Below are positions 31,568 to 40,522 of a stretch of DNA of 64,000 nucleotides, one piece after another; position 1 is the stretch's first letter, and each line of letters starts with the position of its first letter. The translations under genes were made by a program, and so were the position numbers. The notes beneath the pieces were generated by a model. The model did no database searches. It was not told where the DNA came from and saw only the letters and a list, made by a program, of their open reading frames with translations. The DNA comes from Clostridium sp. MB40-C1 (GTDB lineage: Bacteria; Bacillota; Clostridia; Clostridiales; Clostridiaceae): assembly GCF_030913655.1 (NCBI RefSeq), contig NZ_CP133189.1, positions 1 through 64,000 of the forward strand, read 5' to 3'.

Positions 31568-34500
31568 ATGTCAAAGTTTATAAAAAATAACTTTTTCAAG
31601 GCGATTTCATCTTTAGTAAAATCAGAAGAAAAAGATAGCAGTAAAAATTTAGAATCAGATAAAAAAGAAGTTAATCAAGAGGTTTCATTTCAAAATTCTA
31701 AGATACCAAAAAAAATATGGAAAAAGGAATATAACCCATTGAGAAAGATAGTTTTATGGGGATGGGATGGCGATGATAACCCTAGTTTCGTAATTTTTTA
31801 TGGAAAGCATGAGTTTAAAAATACTGAGAGTGGGAGAGAGGATATAGATAATATACTCGAAGATGATGTTAAGTATACAAGCTATGTTATTTTTAAAGGT
31901 AAGGAAGGACATTTACCTTCTTTTCAAGCTGTGAAAATTATAGAGGAAAGTGGATATGGATACAATAGAAATAAGGATAATTCACCAGAAATGTATTTTA
32001 AAAAAGGTATAAAGTATGACTGGTATTGGAGTGTAGATAAAAAATATTTGGTTAAAGAATTTAAAAATTTAGAACAAGAACAACAAGTTGTTTTTCCTTA
32101 TTTTATTTCACAATCCCATGAAGAATATGTGAAAAAAATAGAGAAACAGGGCATTAAGTTTTATGATTTCAGATTAGCAAAAAATCCAAATGAAGTTTTG
32201 AAATTAAATGAACAATTTGCTAAGTACTATGAGATTATTATTGATATGATGAGTTATGACAATCTTTATATTAGAAAAAAAAGATTAAATGAATTATTAA
32301 ATATGAATCCGCCAAAAGAAGTATATAATCTACTTTTAAACATAGGAAGCACTGAATTAATATCAGGGTTATTTTTAGAATTGGCAAAAATAAATAATCC
32401 AATATTAATTGAAGAAGCAAAAACTTTGATAGAATCTAAAATAAAGTGGGCACAGGGTAATTATGCAAAAGGTGTAAAGAGATGTGCAAATATATATTTG
32501 AATGCATTGAATGAAAAATTAAAAGCAGACAGGATAGAGTGGATACGTAAGTCGTTATTAGATATGGATTTACATATTATTAAAATGAATGGTAAAGATA
32601 TTCCATCAGATAAAATAATTGAAGGTTCAGCTTATAGAAAGTATGCTGTATCTGGATTGCTTATGGATTATTACGGAACATATGATTATGAGCAAGGTAA
32701 GTATGTTGAATATGAATCTCCGAAACGTTATAAAGAAGGAAAATACACAGATGGTAGAATCTTAAAACTTATAGACTTTAAAAATACAATACAAGAATCC
32801 GAAATTTACGGACTAGCTGATGTTATTGGAAAAATAGCATATTACTTGGATGCACCACGACTAACTTATTATTTTAAAGGTAGTGCTAGAACTAAACAAT
32901 TAAAATACTTCCATAGATACATAAGAAGAATAATTAATTCTTATGCTGAGAGTGATCCAGGTAAATTTATGGAAGCAATGAAACAGCTTTTGACTAGTTA
33001 TACAGAACATGATTATGTATGCAAATTCCGTGGAAACTTCCAATTTAATGAGTTTATAAAATATTATTTATATTATGATTTTAAGGAAAAGCCACCTGTT
33101 GGATGGGATAATTGGTGTGAAAGAGAAATTTGGATGAGTAATGACCAATTAATGAAGCTTGAAGGTCGATATGAATTTATGAAAGAAATATGGGACAACC
33201 ATCTAGATGTTGTAGTAGATATTGGGATTAAGTCAAAGGTTAATCAAATTGTAAAAGCATGTTATTACATTTTAAAAGATTCTCCAAATAGAGATGAATT
33301 TATAGAAAATATGTCATATAAGCAATTAATTAAGTTAACACTTGTTTCTTATGAGCCTCTTGCTGAAATGTTTAAGAATATTTTAGAAGATAAATTAAAT
33401 AATCTAAATACATTTGAAGCAGAACTAATGATTAGTTTAATTGGATGTCCAGATAAAAAAATGCATGAACTTGCTATGAAGTTTTTTAATAGGACTCAAG
33501 GTTTATTTTCTCCTTCAGATACAGCAGATTTATTATTCTTGGACAATATTGATGAATGGAAAGAATTATTTAAAGAAAATCTGTTTTCACTAGAGGAAGA
33601 ACAATATGTAGAATTTATAAGATACATTATAAATAATTCAAATAAATTCAAAGAAGCGGAGATTAATCTTCCTGAAAATATTAAAGATATTCTTTCAATG
33701 TCAACAGATAAAGTAAGATATATTTCAAATGTTGAAAAAACTACTTTGTTGTCAGAGTTGATTAGTTTATTAATTGAAGGAAAAAAGGTTCCAGAATGGA
33801 TAGATACATTTGTTGAAGAAATAATTTTTGCTTTTTCATATGAGGAATTAGAATCTTTACTTAAAGATATAACTATAGAACCTGTTAAAAGTTCAATTTC
33901 ATCTAGAAATAGACAAGTTATCTCTGTTTTAGAATCAATTAAAAGTAGAAAATTACTTTCTGATTCTAAAATTATAAGTATATTGGAAACTGGTACATCT
34001 AAAATGATTAAAATGTTGTTTAGTATAATAATCCAAAATACTGAAGAATTAAATAATAGATTTTCTACTCTATTAATAATGCTTGAATCAGAAGTAACTG
34101 TGTTAAATAAAAAGGCAGAAGAAATTTTTGATAATATGCCTCAAGAAAAACAAAAGAAATTACATGGAATTATTATTGATTCTCCTGTATCTAGAACATA
34201 TTCATTTGGAATTGAAAAATTGAATGAAATTTATGGAGACTTAATTCCAGAAGAATTTATTATTCAGATGTTAGAGCATATCTCTCCTGATGTTAAAGCT
34301 TATATTTCCGATAAAACAAATGAAATTCTTGATAACTTAGGTAATGGAAATGAGAAAATTTTTATGTATTATATAAAAACTTTATTATTACTACCTAATA
34401 GAATTTCTAAAAGCAAAGGAAAAGTATATAAGACCATTCCGAGGTTTGTAAATAAGCATAAAGATAAATTAGAAGAAGTTGAAAATATGTTACTGGATAT

Positions 34501-34576
34501 AGGTGGTTCCAATATCATTATGGATTCGGAACGTGCACTAATTGCGTTAGCTAAAATTAGAGAGGGGGTTATGTAA
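31568..34576 (+). CDS. Retron-associated ARM/HEAT-like helical-repeat protein (type XIII-like)
   Basis: ATG 31568 is chosen because AAGGTGG lies 9 bases upstream; the in-frame ATG at 31487 has no ribosome binding site. The product is 1002 residues, cytosolic, with no signal peptide or membrane segments. After a charged N-terminus (1-55) comes a beta-rich part with KIVLWGWDGDDNPSFVIF near 62-79, and from about 220 to the end mostly amphipathic helices in repeat-like pairs (e.g. PDKKMHELAMKFFNRTQG, YVEFIRYIINNSNKFKEAE), as in ARM/HEAT solenoids. A central stretch (about 320-520) is rich in Tyr, Lys and Trp. No nuclease or ATPase motif was recognised. It is the first of three tightly packed genes ending in a retron-type RT. 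The combination of ARM protein, winged-helix/SWIM protein and RT is what I recall as type XIII retrons. Its role as effector or toxin is inference. Confidence 0.85.
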   Translation: MSKFIKNNFFKAISSLVKSEEKDSSKNLESDKKEVNQEVSFQNSKIPKKIWKKEYNPLRKIVLWGWDGDDNPSFVIFYGKHEFKNTESGREDIDNILEDDVKYTSYVIFKGKEGHLPSFQAVKIIEESGYGYNRNKDNSPEMYFKKGIKYDWYWSVDKKYLVKEFKNLEQEQQVVFPYFISQSHEEYVKKIEKQGIKFYDFRLAKNPNEVLKLNEQFAKYYEIIIDMMSYDNLYIRKKRLNELLNMNPPKEVYNLLLNIGSTELISGLFLELAKINNPILIEEAKTLIESKIKWAQGNYAKGVKRCANIYLNALNEKLKADRIEWIRKSLLDMDLHIIKMNGKDIPSDKIIEGSAYRKYAVSGLLMDYYGTYDYEQGKYVEYESPKRYKEGKYTDGRILKLIDFKNTIQESEIYGLADVIGKIAYYLDAPRLTYYFKGSARTKQLKYFHRYIRRIINSYAESDPGKFMEAMKQLLTSYTEHDYVCKFRGNFQFNEFIKYYLYYDFKEKPPVGWDNWCEREIWMSNDQLMKLEGRYEFMKEIWDNHLDVVVDIGIKSKVNQIVKACYYILKDSPNRDEFIENMSYKQLIKLTLVSYEPLAEMFKNILEDKLNNLNTFEAELMISLIGCPDKKMHELAMKFFNRTQGLFSPSDTADLLFLDNIDEWKELFKENLFSLEEEQYVEFIRYIINNSNKFKEAEINLPENIKDILSMSTDKVRYISNVEKTTLLSELISLLIEGKKVPEWIDTFVEEIIFAFSYEELESLLKDITIEPVKSSISSRNRQVISVLESIKSRKLLSDSKIISILETGTSKMIKMLFSIIIQNTEELNNRFSTLLIMLESEVTVLNKKAEEIFDNMPQEKQKKLHGIIIDSPVSRTYSFGIEKLNEIYGDLIPEEFIIQMLEHISPDVKAYISDKTNEILDNLGNGNEKIFMYYIKTLLLLPNRISKSKGKVYKTIPRFVNKHKDKLEEVENMLLDIGGSNIIMDSERALIALAKIREGVM

Positions 34577-34577
34577 C

Positions 34578-36386
34578 TTGAAAGTTAATTACCAATATGC
34601 AAGTCCATCAATGTGTATGCAACAAGGAGATCAGACAGTCTTAGGGCTTAGTCCGGATCTTTCAAGGGATGAAAAAGTATCTTTTAGAGGCAAACTAAAA
34701 CATCCTCTTATTTTTAGAGATGCAATGCTTATGTTACGAGAAATTGTAGTTTCAGATATGAGTCATAAAAAGAAAGAAAGAGTTGAATTTTTTGCATGGC
34801 TGGAAGAGGAAATTGAAAGACGAGTTCTTAATCATGAACAGTATTTACCAGGAGTTAGAGAAGACCTGCAAAAAAATATGAATGAACTTATAGGAGAAAT
34901 GGCACAAAGGGATACAGATATAAAAAAATTAGTTGATATTAAAACTAGTTTAAAAAAAGAAATTGATAATCATGATATCTGGAAGGATTATTATAAAATT
35001 GAGAAAGATTTTTGGAAATTTATAAAAGATAGAGATTATGCCCTTTGGTTTGTATTAGACCCAGTAATAACAGTACATCCTGATCAGGTATCTTTTGAAG
35101 CATTTTCTTTAGATGAATCTACATATGGATGTTTATCTGTAGATATGGATGAATTTGAGCTTCTACAAAATCCTCAACTTGGAACAACAAATATAGATTT
35201 TTCAGCTAAACTAGCTAAGGAAATGGAAAGATTTCGTACCTATACAGATGTAGAGTTAAGTGTGAATCCAGGCGGATTTACAGTAGATACGGGAATTATG
35301 CCTGAACATATGGAAAAGAAAATAGAGTTACCAGAAACTTGGATAAAAGGTTTTAATCAAGTTTCTTCAGCAGCAAGTCTTGGAGGTATAGATATTGAAT
35401 TATCACCTGTAGATATGTATGATATATGTTCATTTTTAAGAAGAAATAAAGCAAAAAAAAGTCCTAGGTATATGAAATGGATATTGGAACCAGGCAAACC
35501 AGTAAAGATTCTTTTTGAACCATTTGGAAAAGAACTTACACTAAAAGCAATATATACTGGAGAAAAAAAGAGAGAAGAGAAGATGTGGGGAAGAAGACGT
35601 TGGCTTGTTATGGAGAAGATAATACCAATTTCTAAGTCTTTTAAAGTTAGATTACTTGGTTTTGGAATGCCACAATTCATAACGGCTGACTTAGGAACAA
35701 TGAAAATGACTATAGGTTTTTCATCATGGGCCTCTAATGATTGGGTAAAAGGAACTGCTTTTAATATTTTAGGTGGATTTGTTGGTGATGGAAACTATGA
35801 TGAAGTTTATAAATTGTTAAAAGAACATAGGTGTTTATCTATGGAAAATATTTATGAAAAATTGAATGAAGCTTCTAAGAGCACAAATAAAGCAGGAGTA
35901 GGTATGCTGTTTAAGCGTGGTGAAGGATATTTCGATGCTGCGAATAACACCATAAGGTTTAGAAAATTATGTAATGATCCTATTCCTAAAGAACTATATG
36001 AGACTACTCTAATGGAATTAGAAGTTCAGCAACACTTAGATGAGGGAATGGAACATTTTAAAATAAAAATGACGCAGAACAATGAATTTGTTGCCATGCA
36101 TTCATTTAAGATGCCAAATAGTAAATATAAAAATTGGAGATTTCGTGGTACAGAAGACTATGATCGAGAATATAACTTAACAGAAACAGAATTAGTGATA
36201 GACGAAGATGGACAAATTTCTAATGTGAAATGTAAATGTAGAGAATTCAATAAAGGACCAAGAAATATTTCAGCTCCTTGCTCACATATTCTTGCCTTAT
36301 ATTTGATTTCTTCAAAGTTTTTTAAATTGGAATTAAAACCAGATAAAGAATATAAAATGAATGATATTATGGAGATATTATTATGA
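34578..36386 (+). CDS. Retron-associated winged-helix/SWIM zinc-finger protein (type XIII-like)
   Basis: A 602-residue protein starting at TTG 34578, one base after the upstream stop; GAGGGGG lies 9 bases before it. Residues 1-120 are charged helices, 130-400 mixed alpha/beta, and about 411-465 (LKEHRCLSMENIYEKLNEA, then GVGMLFKRGEGYFDAA and IRFRKLC) fit a winged helix. Close to the C-terminus is a SWIM zinc finger with C552-x-C554 and C568-x-H570. SWIM domains bind nucleic acid or protein; together with the winged helix this suggests recognition of the msDNA, the ncRNA or target DNA. The last codons overlap the RT start (ATGA), so translation is coupled. It matches the WH-SWIM component of type XIII retrons from memory; the biochemical role is unknown. 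Confidence 0.88.
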   Translation: MKVNYQYASPSMCMQQGDQTVLGLSPDLSRDEKVSFRGKLKHPLIFRDAMLMLREIVVSDMSHKKKERVEFFAWLEEEIERRVLNHEQYLPGVREDLQKNMNELIGEMAQRDTDIKKLVDIKTSLKKEIDNHDIWKDYYKIEKDFWKFIKDRDYALWFVLDPVITVHPDQVSFEAFSLDESTYGCLSVDMDEFELLQNPQLGTTNIDFSAKLAKEMERFRTYTDVELSVNPGGFTVDTGIMPEHMEKKIELPETWIKGFNQVSSAASLGGIDIELSPVDMYDICSFLRRNKAKKSPRYMKWILEPGKPVKILFEPFGKELTLKAIYTGEKKREEKMWGRRRWLVMEKIIPISKSFKVRLLGFGMPQFITADLGTMKMTIGFSSWASNDWVKGTAFNILGGFVGDGNYDEVYKLLKEHRCLSMENIYEKLNEASKSTNKAGVGMLFKRGEGYFDAANNTIRFRKLCNDPIPKELYETTLMELEVQQHLDEGMEHFKIKMTQNNEFVAMHSFKMPNSKYKNWRFRGTEDYDREYNLTETELVIDEDGQISNVKCKCREFNKGPRNISAPCSHILALYLISSKFFKLELKPDKEYKMNDIMEILL

Positions 36387-37927
36387 TGGATAATAATGAA
36401 ACTGTGAAAAATACAAAGGCAGACTATAGGGAAATGGTAAACAATATGGGCAAAAAAGAATTTACCTTATTAAAAATGCAGGAATATGGATTTTGGCCAA
36501 AAGATTTACCTACACCTTATGAAAGACAAAACAATGAAACAGCTGAGCAGTATGAAAAAAGACAAAAGCTTTTAAAAGATTACCAAAAGGTAATTGACCA
36601 GATTGCGGAATTGTATAAAGAAAAAGATGATATTAATAGAGAATTATATAAACTTAAAAAAGAATATGATGAAACATGGGATTATGAAAAAATTAGATTA
36701 GATGTATCTAAAAAAATTATGCAAGAATCTATTGCTAGACGTGCTGAAAGAAAAAAACAAAGAGAACTTGAAAAGCAGCGACGTTCAGAAGCATGGCAGA
36801 ATAAAAAAGCTAATGAAATTGTATTTATAGGAAAAGGTTATTCTGGACTTCTTCATGATATGGAGAGTGACGATGAGAAATTATTATCTCAAGAATTGCC
36901 TATAATAAAAACAGATAAAGATCTAGCTGGATTGTTGGGTATTGAGTATAAACAACTTAGATTTTTGGTTTACCATAGAGATGTAGTTTCTGTTGATCAT
37001 TATCATAGATATACTATTCCTAAGAAAAAGGGCGGAGTTAGAAATATTGCGGCTCCAAAATCAAAATTGAAAACTGCACAAAAGAGAATATTAGAGGAAA
37101 TTTTATCAAAGTTGCCTGTTTCAAATCATGCACATGGATTTTTAAAAGGAAAATCGGTGGTTTCAGGAGCAGAAGCTCATATTAAGCAGCCAGAATTGTT
37201 AATTAATATGGATCTTGAAAATTTCTTTCCTACTATAACTTTCGAAAGAGTTAGGGGGATGTTTAAATTTTTTGGGTACTCTGGGTATATTGCATCATTA
37301 TTAGCTATGATTTGTACTTATTGTGAACGTATGCCTATAGAAGTTAGAGGAGAAATAAAGTATGTTAAAACATCACATAGAATTTTACCACAAGGTTCTC
37401 CAGCAAGTCCTATGATTACTAACATTCTTTGTACTAAGTTAGACAAAAGATTAAGTGGACTAGCTTCTAAGTTTGGATTTGTATACACAAGATATGCAGA
37501 TGATATGAGCTTTAGTTTAGCAGATAAAAATACAATTTTAACTACTAATGGTGAAGAGCAACATTCTATGGAAGTTAATGCTGATGATATATTAAGTCTA
37601 AACAGTGGAAGATTTTGTGGCTTAATTTCAAAGATAGTAAGTGAAGAAGGATTTAAGATAAATAAGCATAAAACTAGATTTTTACGAAAAAATAATCGTC
37701 AATGTATTACTGGGATTGTTATAAATAATGAGCAAATTGGTGTTCCAAGAAAATGGATAAAAACATTAAAAGCTACTATATATAATGCAAAGAAATTAAA
37801 GATGAGTGGCAATGTTCCATCTAAAGTAATAAATGAAATAGCAGGTATGACAGCATGGATAAAAAGTGTTAATGCTGAAAGATACAAAGATATTATTGAT
37901 GATGCCATGGAACTAATAAATAAATAG
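36383..37927 (+). CDS. Retron-type reverse transcriptase (type XIII-like)
   Basis: 514 residues; ATG overlaps the preceding stop by four bases and GGAG lies 8 bases upstream. Residues 1-170 form an unusual charged, largely coiled-coil extension (e.g. EKDDINRELYKLKKEYDE) before the RT fold. The RT core follows: HAHGF 249-253, GAEAH 262-266 at the position of the retron NAxxH motif (Asn replaced by Gly), catalytic D277 in D-L-E-N-F-F, LPQGSPASP 335-343, the YADD catalytic box 371-374, and CITG 441-444 matching the retron VTG motif used for template recognition. No maturase or endonuclease domain is present, which argues against a group II intron RT. A structured RNA with its own promoter lies just downstream and is the probable template. 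The enzyme would produce a branched RNA-DNA hybrid. Confidence 0.93.
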   Translation: MMDNNETVKNTKADYREMVNNMGKKEFTLLKMQEYGFWPKDLPTPYERQNNETAEQYEKRQKLLKDYQKVIDQIAELYKEKDDINRELYKLKKEYDETWDYEKIRLDVSKKIMQESIARRAERKKQRELEKQRRSEAWQNKKANEIVFIGKGYSGLLHDMESDDEKLLSQELPIIKTDKDLAGLLGIEYKQLRFLVYHRDVVSVDHYHRYTIPKKKGGVRNIAAPKSKLKTAQKRILEEILSKLPVSNHAHGFLKGKSVVSGAEAHIKQPELLINMDLENFFPTITFERVRGMFKFFGYSGYIASLLAMICTYCERMPIEVRGEIKYVKTSHRILPQGSPASPMITNILCTKLDKRLSGLASKFGFVYTRYADDMSFSLADKNTILTTNGEEQHSMEVNADDILSLNSGRFCGLISKIVSEEGFKINKHKTRFLRKNNRQCITGIVINNEQIGVPRKWIKTLKATIYNAKKLKMSGNVPSKVINEIAGMTAWIKSVNAERYKDIIDDAMELINK

Positions 37928-37967
37928 ACTCTGTTTTTAAATATATAGTATAACGGATAATTAATTG

Positions 37968-37996
37968 TTGAATTTATTGGTTTAATCTGGTATAAT
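37968..37996 (+). promoter_or_regulatory. Promoter of the retron ncRNA
   Basis: TTGAAT (37968-37973), exactly 17 bases, TATAAT (37991-37996). Start of transcription is expected near 38003, 15 bases before the a1 arm. It lies 40 bases after the RT stop with no terminator between. Confidence 0.8.
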
Positions 37997-38002
37997 GTAA
38001 CA

Positions 38003-38221
38003 TATAGTTGAAATTAGATAATAGACTTCTTGGCCTTTATGCCTCGGTGTTGCGCCGAGGTGGAGATTTGCATAGCATACATCACCAGGTTGCGCGCAAT
38101 TCGCTCCACTGCCAATACTGTGCCAAGTTAAAATCGATCCTTCGGTTGTTGGACAGTATTGGCGCTCCGCTGAAGTGTCACAACCAGATAAAAGAATTGT
38201 TAGCAAGAAGTCTATTATTTG
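38003..38221 (+). ncRNA. Candidate retron msr-msd RNA, downstream of the RT
   Basis: A compact GC-richer island in AT-rich DNA, about 219 nt from its own promoter. A1 arm 38018-38032 is perfectly complementary over 15 nt to a2 arm 38204-38218, with wobble extension outward. Inside: an msr-like hairpin CCTCGG (38042-38047) with CCGAGG (38055-38060); a second stem TGGAG (38061-38065) with CTCCA (38104-38108), extended by TTGC/GCAA; and an msd-like hairpin with a perfect 11-bp stem, GCCAATACTGT (38111-38121) with ACAGTATTGGC (38153-38163), prolonged by CCAA/TTGG. G38032 or G38033, at the end of a1, is the candidate branching guanosine. Architecture and neighbourhood fit a retron template; reverse transcription would start near a2. 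A reading frame crossing it (38008-38295) has no ribosome binding site and is not credible. Confidence 0.82.
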
Positions 38222-38236
38222 TTTTTATACAATATC

Positions 38237-38332
38237 TAGCTTTAGATGGAGTAAAAAATCCATTTGAAGCTAAAAATCATGTTTATGAACTATGAATATT
38301 ATTGGAGGTTTTGAAGAGGATACTTCAACTCC
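38237..38332 (+). other. Two further hairpins 3' of the retron RNA
   Basis: 38238-38250 pairs with 38259-38271 over 13 positions (two G-U wobbles) around an A-rich loop. A second hairpin pairs GGAG (38304-38307) and TTGAAG (38311-38316) with CTTCAA (38323-38328) and CTCC (38329-38332). Neither is followed by a T-run. They may protect or process the 3' end of the ncRNA transcript. Confidence 0.5.
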
Positions 38333-38341
38333 ATTAAATAG

Positions 38342-38373
38342 AAAACCATATGTATTTTTACATGTGGTTTTTT
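38342..38373 (+). terminator. Terminator of the retron locus
   Basis: AAACCATATGTA (38343-38354) pairs with TACATGTGGTTT (38359-38370) over 12 positions with one G-U wobble, followed by TTT. It would end both the operon read-through and the ncRNA transcript. Confidence 0.85.
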
Positions 38374-38441
38374 GTTATATATTAATATATAACTTAGATT
38401 TATAATTATATAAAAAATTGGCAAAATGGAGGTAGTAGTTA

Positions 38442-39299
38442 ATGATTCAATGCTTTGTCGAGGAGAATAAAAAATTTAGTTGTAATGAGAGTATTAGTTT
38501 AAGATTTTTATATGCTTGTAAAACTGAAAAGACACATAGTGTACTACCTAGAGTTATGCATGTTCACAACGATCGTTTGGAAATTATGTTTATTTGTGAA
38601 GGTGAGGGCACATACACTATAGGTGAGAATAGATATTTAGTAAGTAGTGGAGATATTCTAATATATAATAGTGGGGTAATTCATGATGAAATATCTGATC
38701 CAAATGCAAGAATAAAAAGTTATTGTATTGGAATAGATAGGGTTCAACTTACTGGACTTCCTACAAACTGTCTAATTAGTAATGAAGAAAGCCCTGTTTT
38801 AAAGGTAGCACACCATTTTACCCTCATTCAGAGTATCTTTGCAACTATCTATGATGAGCTTTATTATGAAAAAGAAGGTGCAGGAGAAGTTTGTTATTAT
38901 CTTACACAAGCATTGATTTTTATGTTGCTTAGAATGTTCAAACAAGGTACTACTACAGAAAAGGAAAATAAACAAAAGCTTGGTGAACGTATTAAGAAAT
39001 ATATTGATCAAAACTACAATGAGCAAATTACACTTACATCTATATCAACATCGCTAAATATTAGTTCTGACTATATGAGTCATGTGTTCAAACAAACAAC
39101 AGGATATTCTCCTATCCAATATATTATGCGTAGAAGAATTGGGGAGGCACAAACACTTTTAATTACAACAAAATATTCTATTACTATGATAGCTACTATG
39201 GTAGGATATGATAATTCCAGTTATTTTAATAAGATTTTTAATAAAAACGTTGGTATGTCTCCAAAACGATATAGAGAATGTTATACAAAAAAAGAATAA
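38442..39299 (+). CDS. AraC-family transcriptional regulator
   Basis: 285 residues. The N-terminal half (about 30-110) is a cupin-type sensor: RVMHVHNDRLEIMFICEGEGTY carries the paired His and Glu of a sugar-binding cupin. The C-terminal 100 residues are a double helix-turn-helix AraC domain, with ITLTSISTSLNISSDYMSHVFKQTTGYSPIQYI and the second helix MIATMVGYDNSSYFNKIFNKNVGMSPKRYRE. AAAATGGAGGT lies 10 bases before the ATG. It is encoded immediately before an inositol-dehydrogenase-like operon in the same direction and likely activates it. A TTTATATATAAA palindrome at about 39422-39433 between the two could be part of the control region. Confidence 0.93.
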   Translation: MIQCFVEENKKFSCNESISLRFLYACKTEKTHSVLPRVMHVHNDRLEIMFICEGEGTYTIGENRYLVSSGDILIYNSGVIHDEISDPNARIKSYCIGIDRVQLTGLPTNCLISNEESPVLKVAHHFTLIQSIFATIYDELYYEKEGAGEVCYYLTQALIFMLLRMFKQGTTTEKENKQKLGERIKKYIDQNYNEQITLTSISTSLNISSDYMSHVFKQTTGYSPIQYIMRRRIGEAQTLLITTKYSITMIATMVGYDNSSYFNKIFNKNVGMSPKRYRECYTKKE

Positions 39300-39483
39300 T
39301 CAGTAATTTTGAATAAAAAGCAAAATAGTACATTTTTTCAATGTAATAATCGCAAATCTCACCATTTTAGGTTCTATAAAAAGCTAAATACTTATATTTA
39401 CTATTATAAATATGTTATATGATTTATATATAAATTTGTAATACGTAAAGAGAATAGTAATGAAATCTAAGGAGGGGAATATT

Positions 39484-40506
39484 GTGGATTTACGTGTAGG
39501 TGTAATTGGCACAGGAGCCATTGGAGAAGATCATATTCGAAGACTTACTGATGTAATTACTGGAGTAAAGGTTGTTGCATTATCAGATATAAATGTAGAA
39601 AATGCTAGAAGAATTGCTGACAAGTATGGAGCAAAATTTTATTCAACTGGTGAAGAAGTTATTAATGCAACAGATGTAGATGCTATTGTTATTGCTTCTT
39701 GGGATGAAACTCATGCAAAATATGTAATTGAAGCTATTAAGGCTAAAAAATTTGTATTATGCGAAAAGCCATTAGCTACTTCAGCGGAAGATTGTAAAAA
39801 GATTGTAAGTGCTGAAATTGCAGGAGAAAGACAATTAGTACAGGTTGGTTTTATGAGAAGATTTGATAGAGGGTATAGGCAAATGAAATCTGTTATTGAA
39901 AATGGGAAAATAGGTGAACCATTAATGCTTCATTGTATCCATAGAAATCGTATACCAGGACCTAAACACACTACTGAAATGAGTATTAAGAATTCTGTCA
40001 TTCATGAAATTGATGTATTACGTTGGCTATTAGATGAGGAGTATAAAACTACACAGGTATTAATGCCAAAGAGATCTAGGCTTGCAGAAGAAGGCTTACA
40101 TGATCCACAGATTGTATTATTAGAAACAAATAGTGGTATTCGTATAGATATAGAATCTTTTGTTAATTGTAAATATGGTTATGATGTGCAATGTGAGGTT
40201 GTAGGAGAAACTGGTACTGTTCGTTTACCAGATCCAGCTAACATATTAATGCGTTCTAAGGGTACAAATTTTTATGAAATATTTCCAGATTGGTCAGATA
40301 GATTTATTGAAGCATATGACATTGAGTTTCAAGAATGGGTGAATTCTGTGAAAAAAGGAGTTATAAAAGGCCCCACTTCTTGGGATGGATATATTGCATG
40401 TATTACAGCAGATGCTTGTACAGAGGCAAGAGAAAAGGAAACAATTGTGCCTATTAATATACCTGAAAGACCAACATTCTATAGTTCTACTGTAGATAAT
40501 AAATAA
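39484..40506 (+). CDS. Inositol 2-dehydrogenase-like oxidoreductase (Gfo/Idh/MocA)
   Basis: NAD-dependent sugar/inositol dehydrogenase. GTG 39484 is chosen: AAGGAGGGG ends 6 bases before it, while the in-frame ATG at 39460 precedes that Shine-Dalgarno. 340 residues, the usual length. The Rossmann motif is VGVIGTGAIGEDHI at the start, C-E-K-P-L-A supplies the conserved Lys, and HEIDVLRWL the catalytic Asp/His pair. QVGFMRRFDRGYRQMK, PLMLHCIHRN and VNCKYGYDVQCEVVGE follow Bacillus IolG closely, so an inositol-type substrate is likely but other polyols cannot be excluded. It is followed 16 bases later by a sugar isomerase/epimerase gene. Confidence 0.88.
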   Translation: MDLRVGVIGTGAIGEDHIRRLTDVITGVKVVALSDINVENARRIADKYGAKFYSTGEEVINATDVDAIVIASWDETHAKYVIEAIKAKKFVLCEKPLATSAEDCKKIVSAEIAGERQLVQVGFMRRFDRGYRQMKSVIENGKIGEPLMLHCIHRNRIPGPKHTTEMSIKNSVIHEIDVLRWLLDEEYKTTQVLMPKRSRLAEEGLHDPQIVLLETNSGIRIDIESFVNCKYGYDVQCEVVGETGTVRLPDPANILMRSKGTNFYEIFPDWSDRFIEAYDIEFQEWVNSVKKGVIKGPTSWDGYIACITADACTEAREKETIVPINIPERPTFYSSTVDNK

Positions 40507-40522
40507 AGGAGGACAAAATAAT

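Noticed and set aside
36383-37927. Group II intron RT
   Set aside because: There is no maturase X or endonuclease domain and no domain V/VI-like RNA near it, and the retron partners are present.
38008-38295. A 95-codon reading frame across the retron RNA
   Set aside because: It has no ribosome binding site and a composition driven by the hairpins; the inverted repeats and promoter explain the stretch better as RNA.
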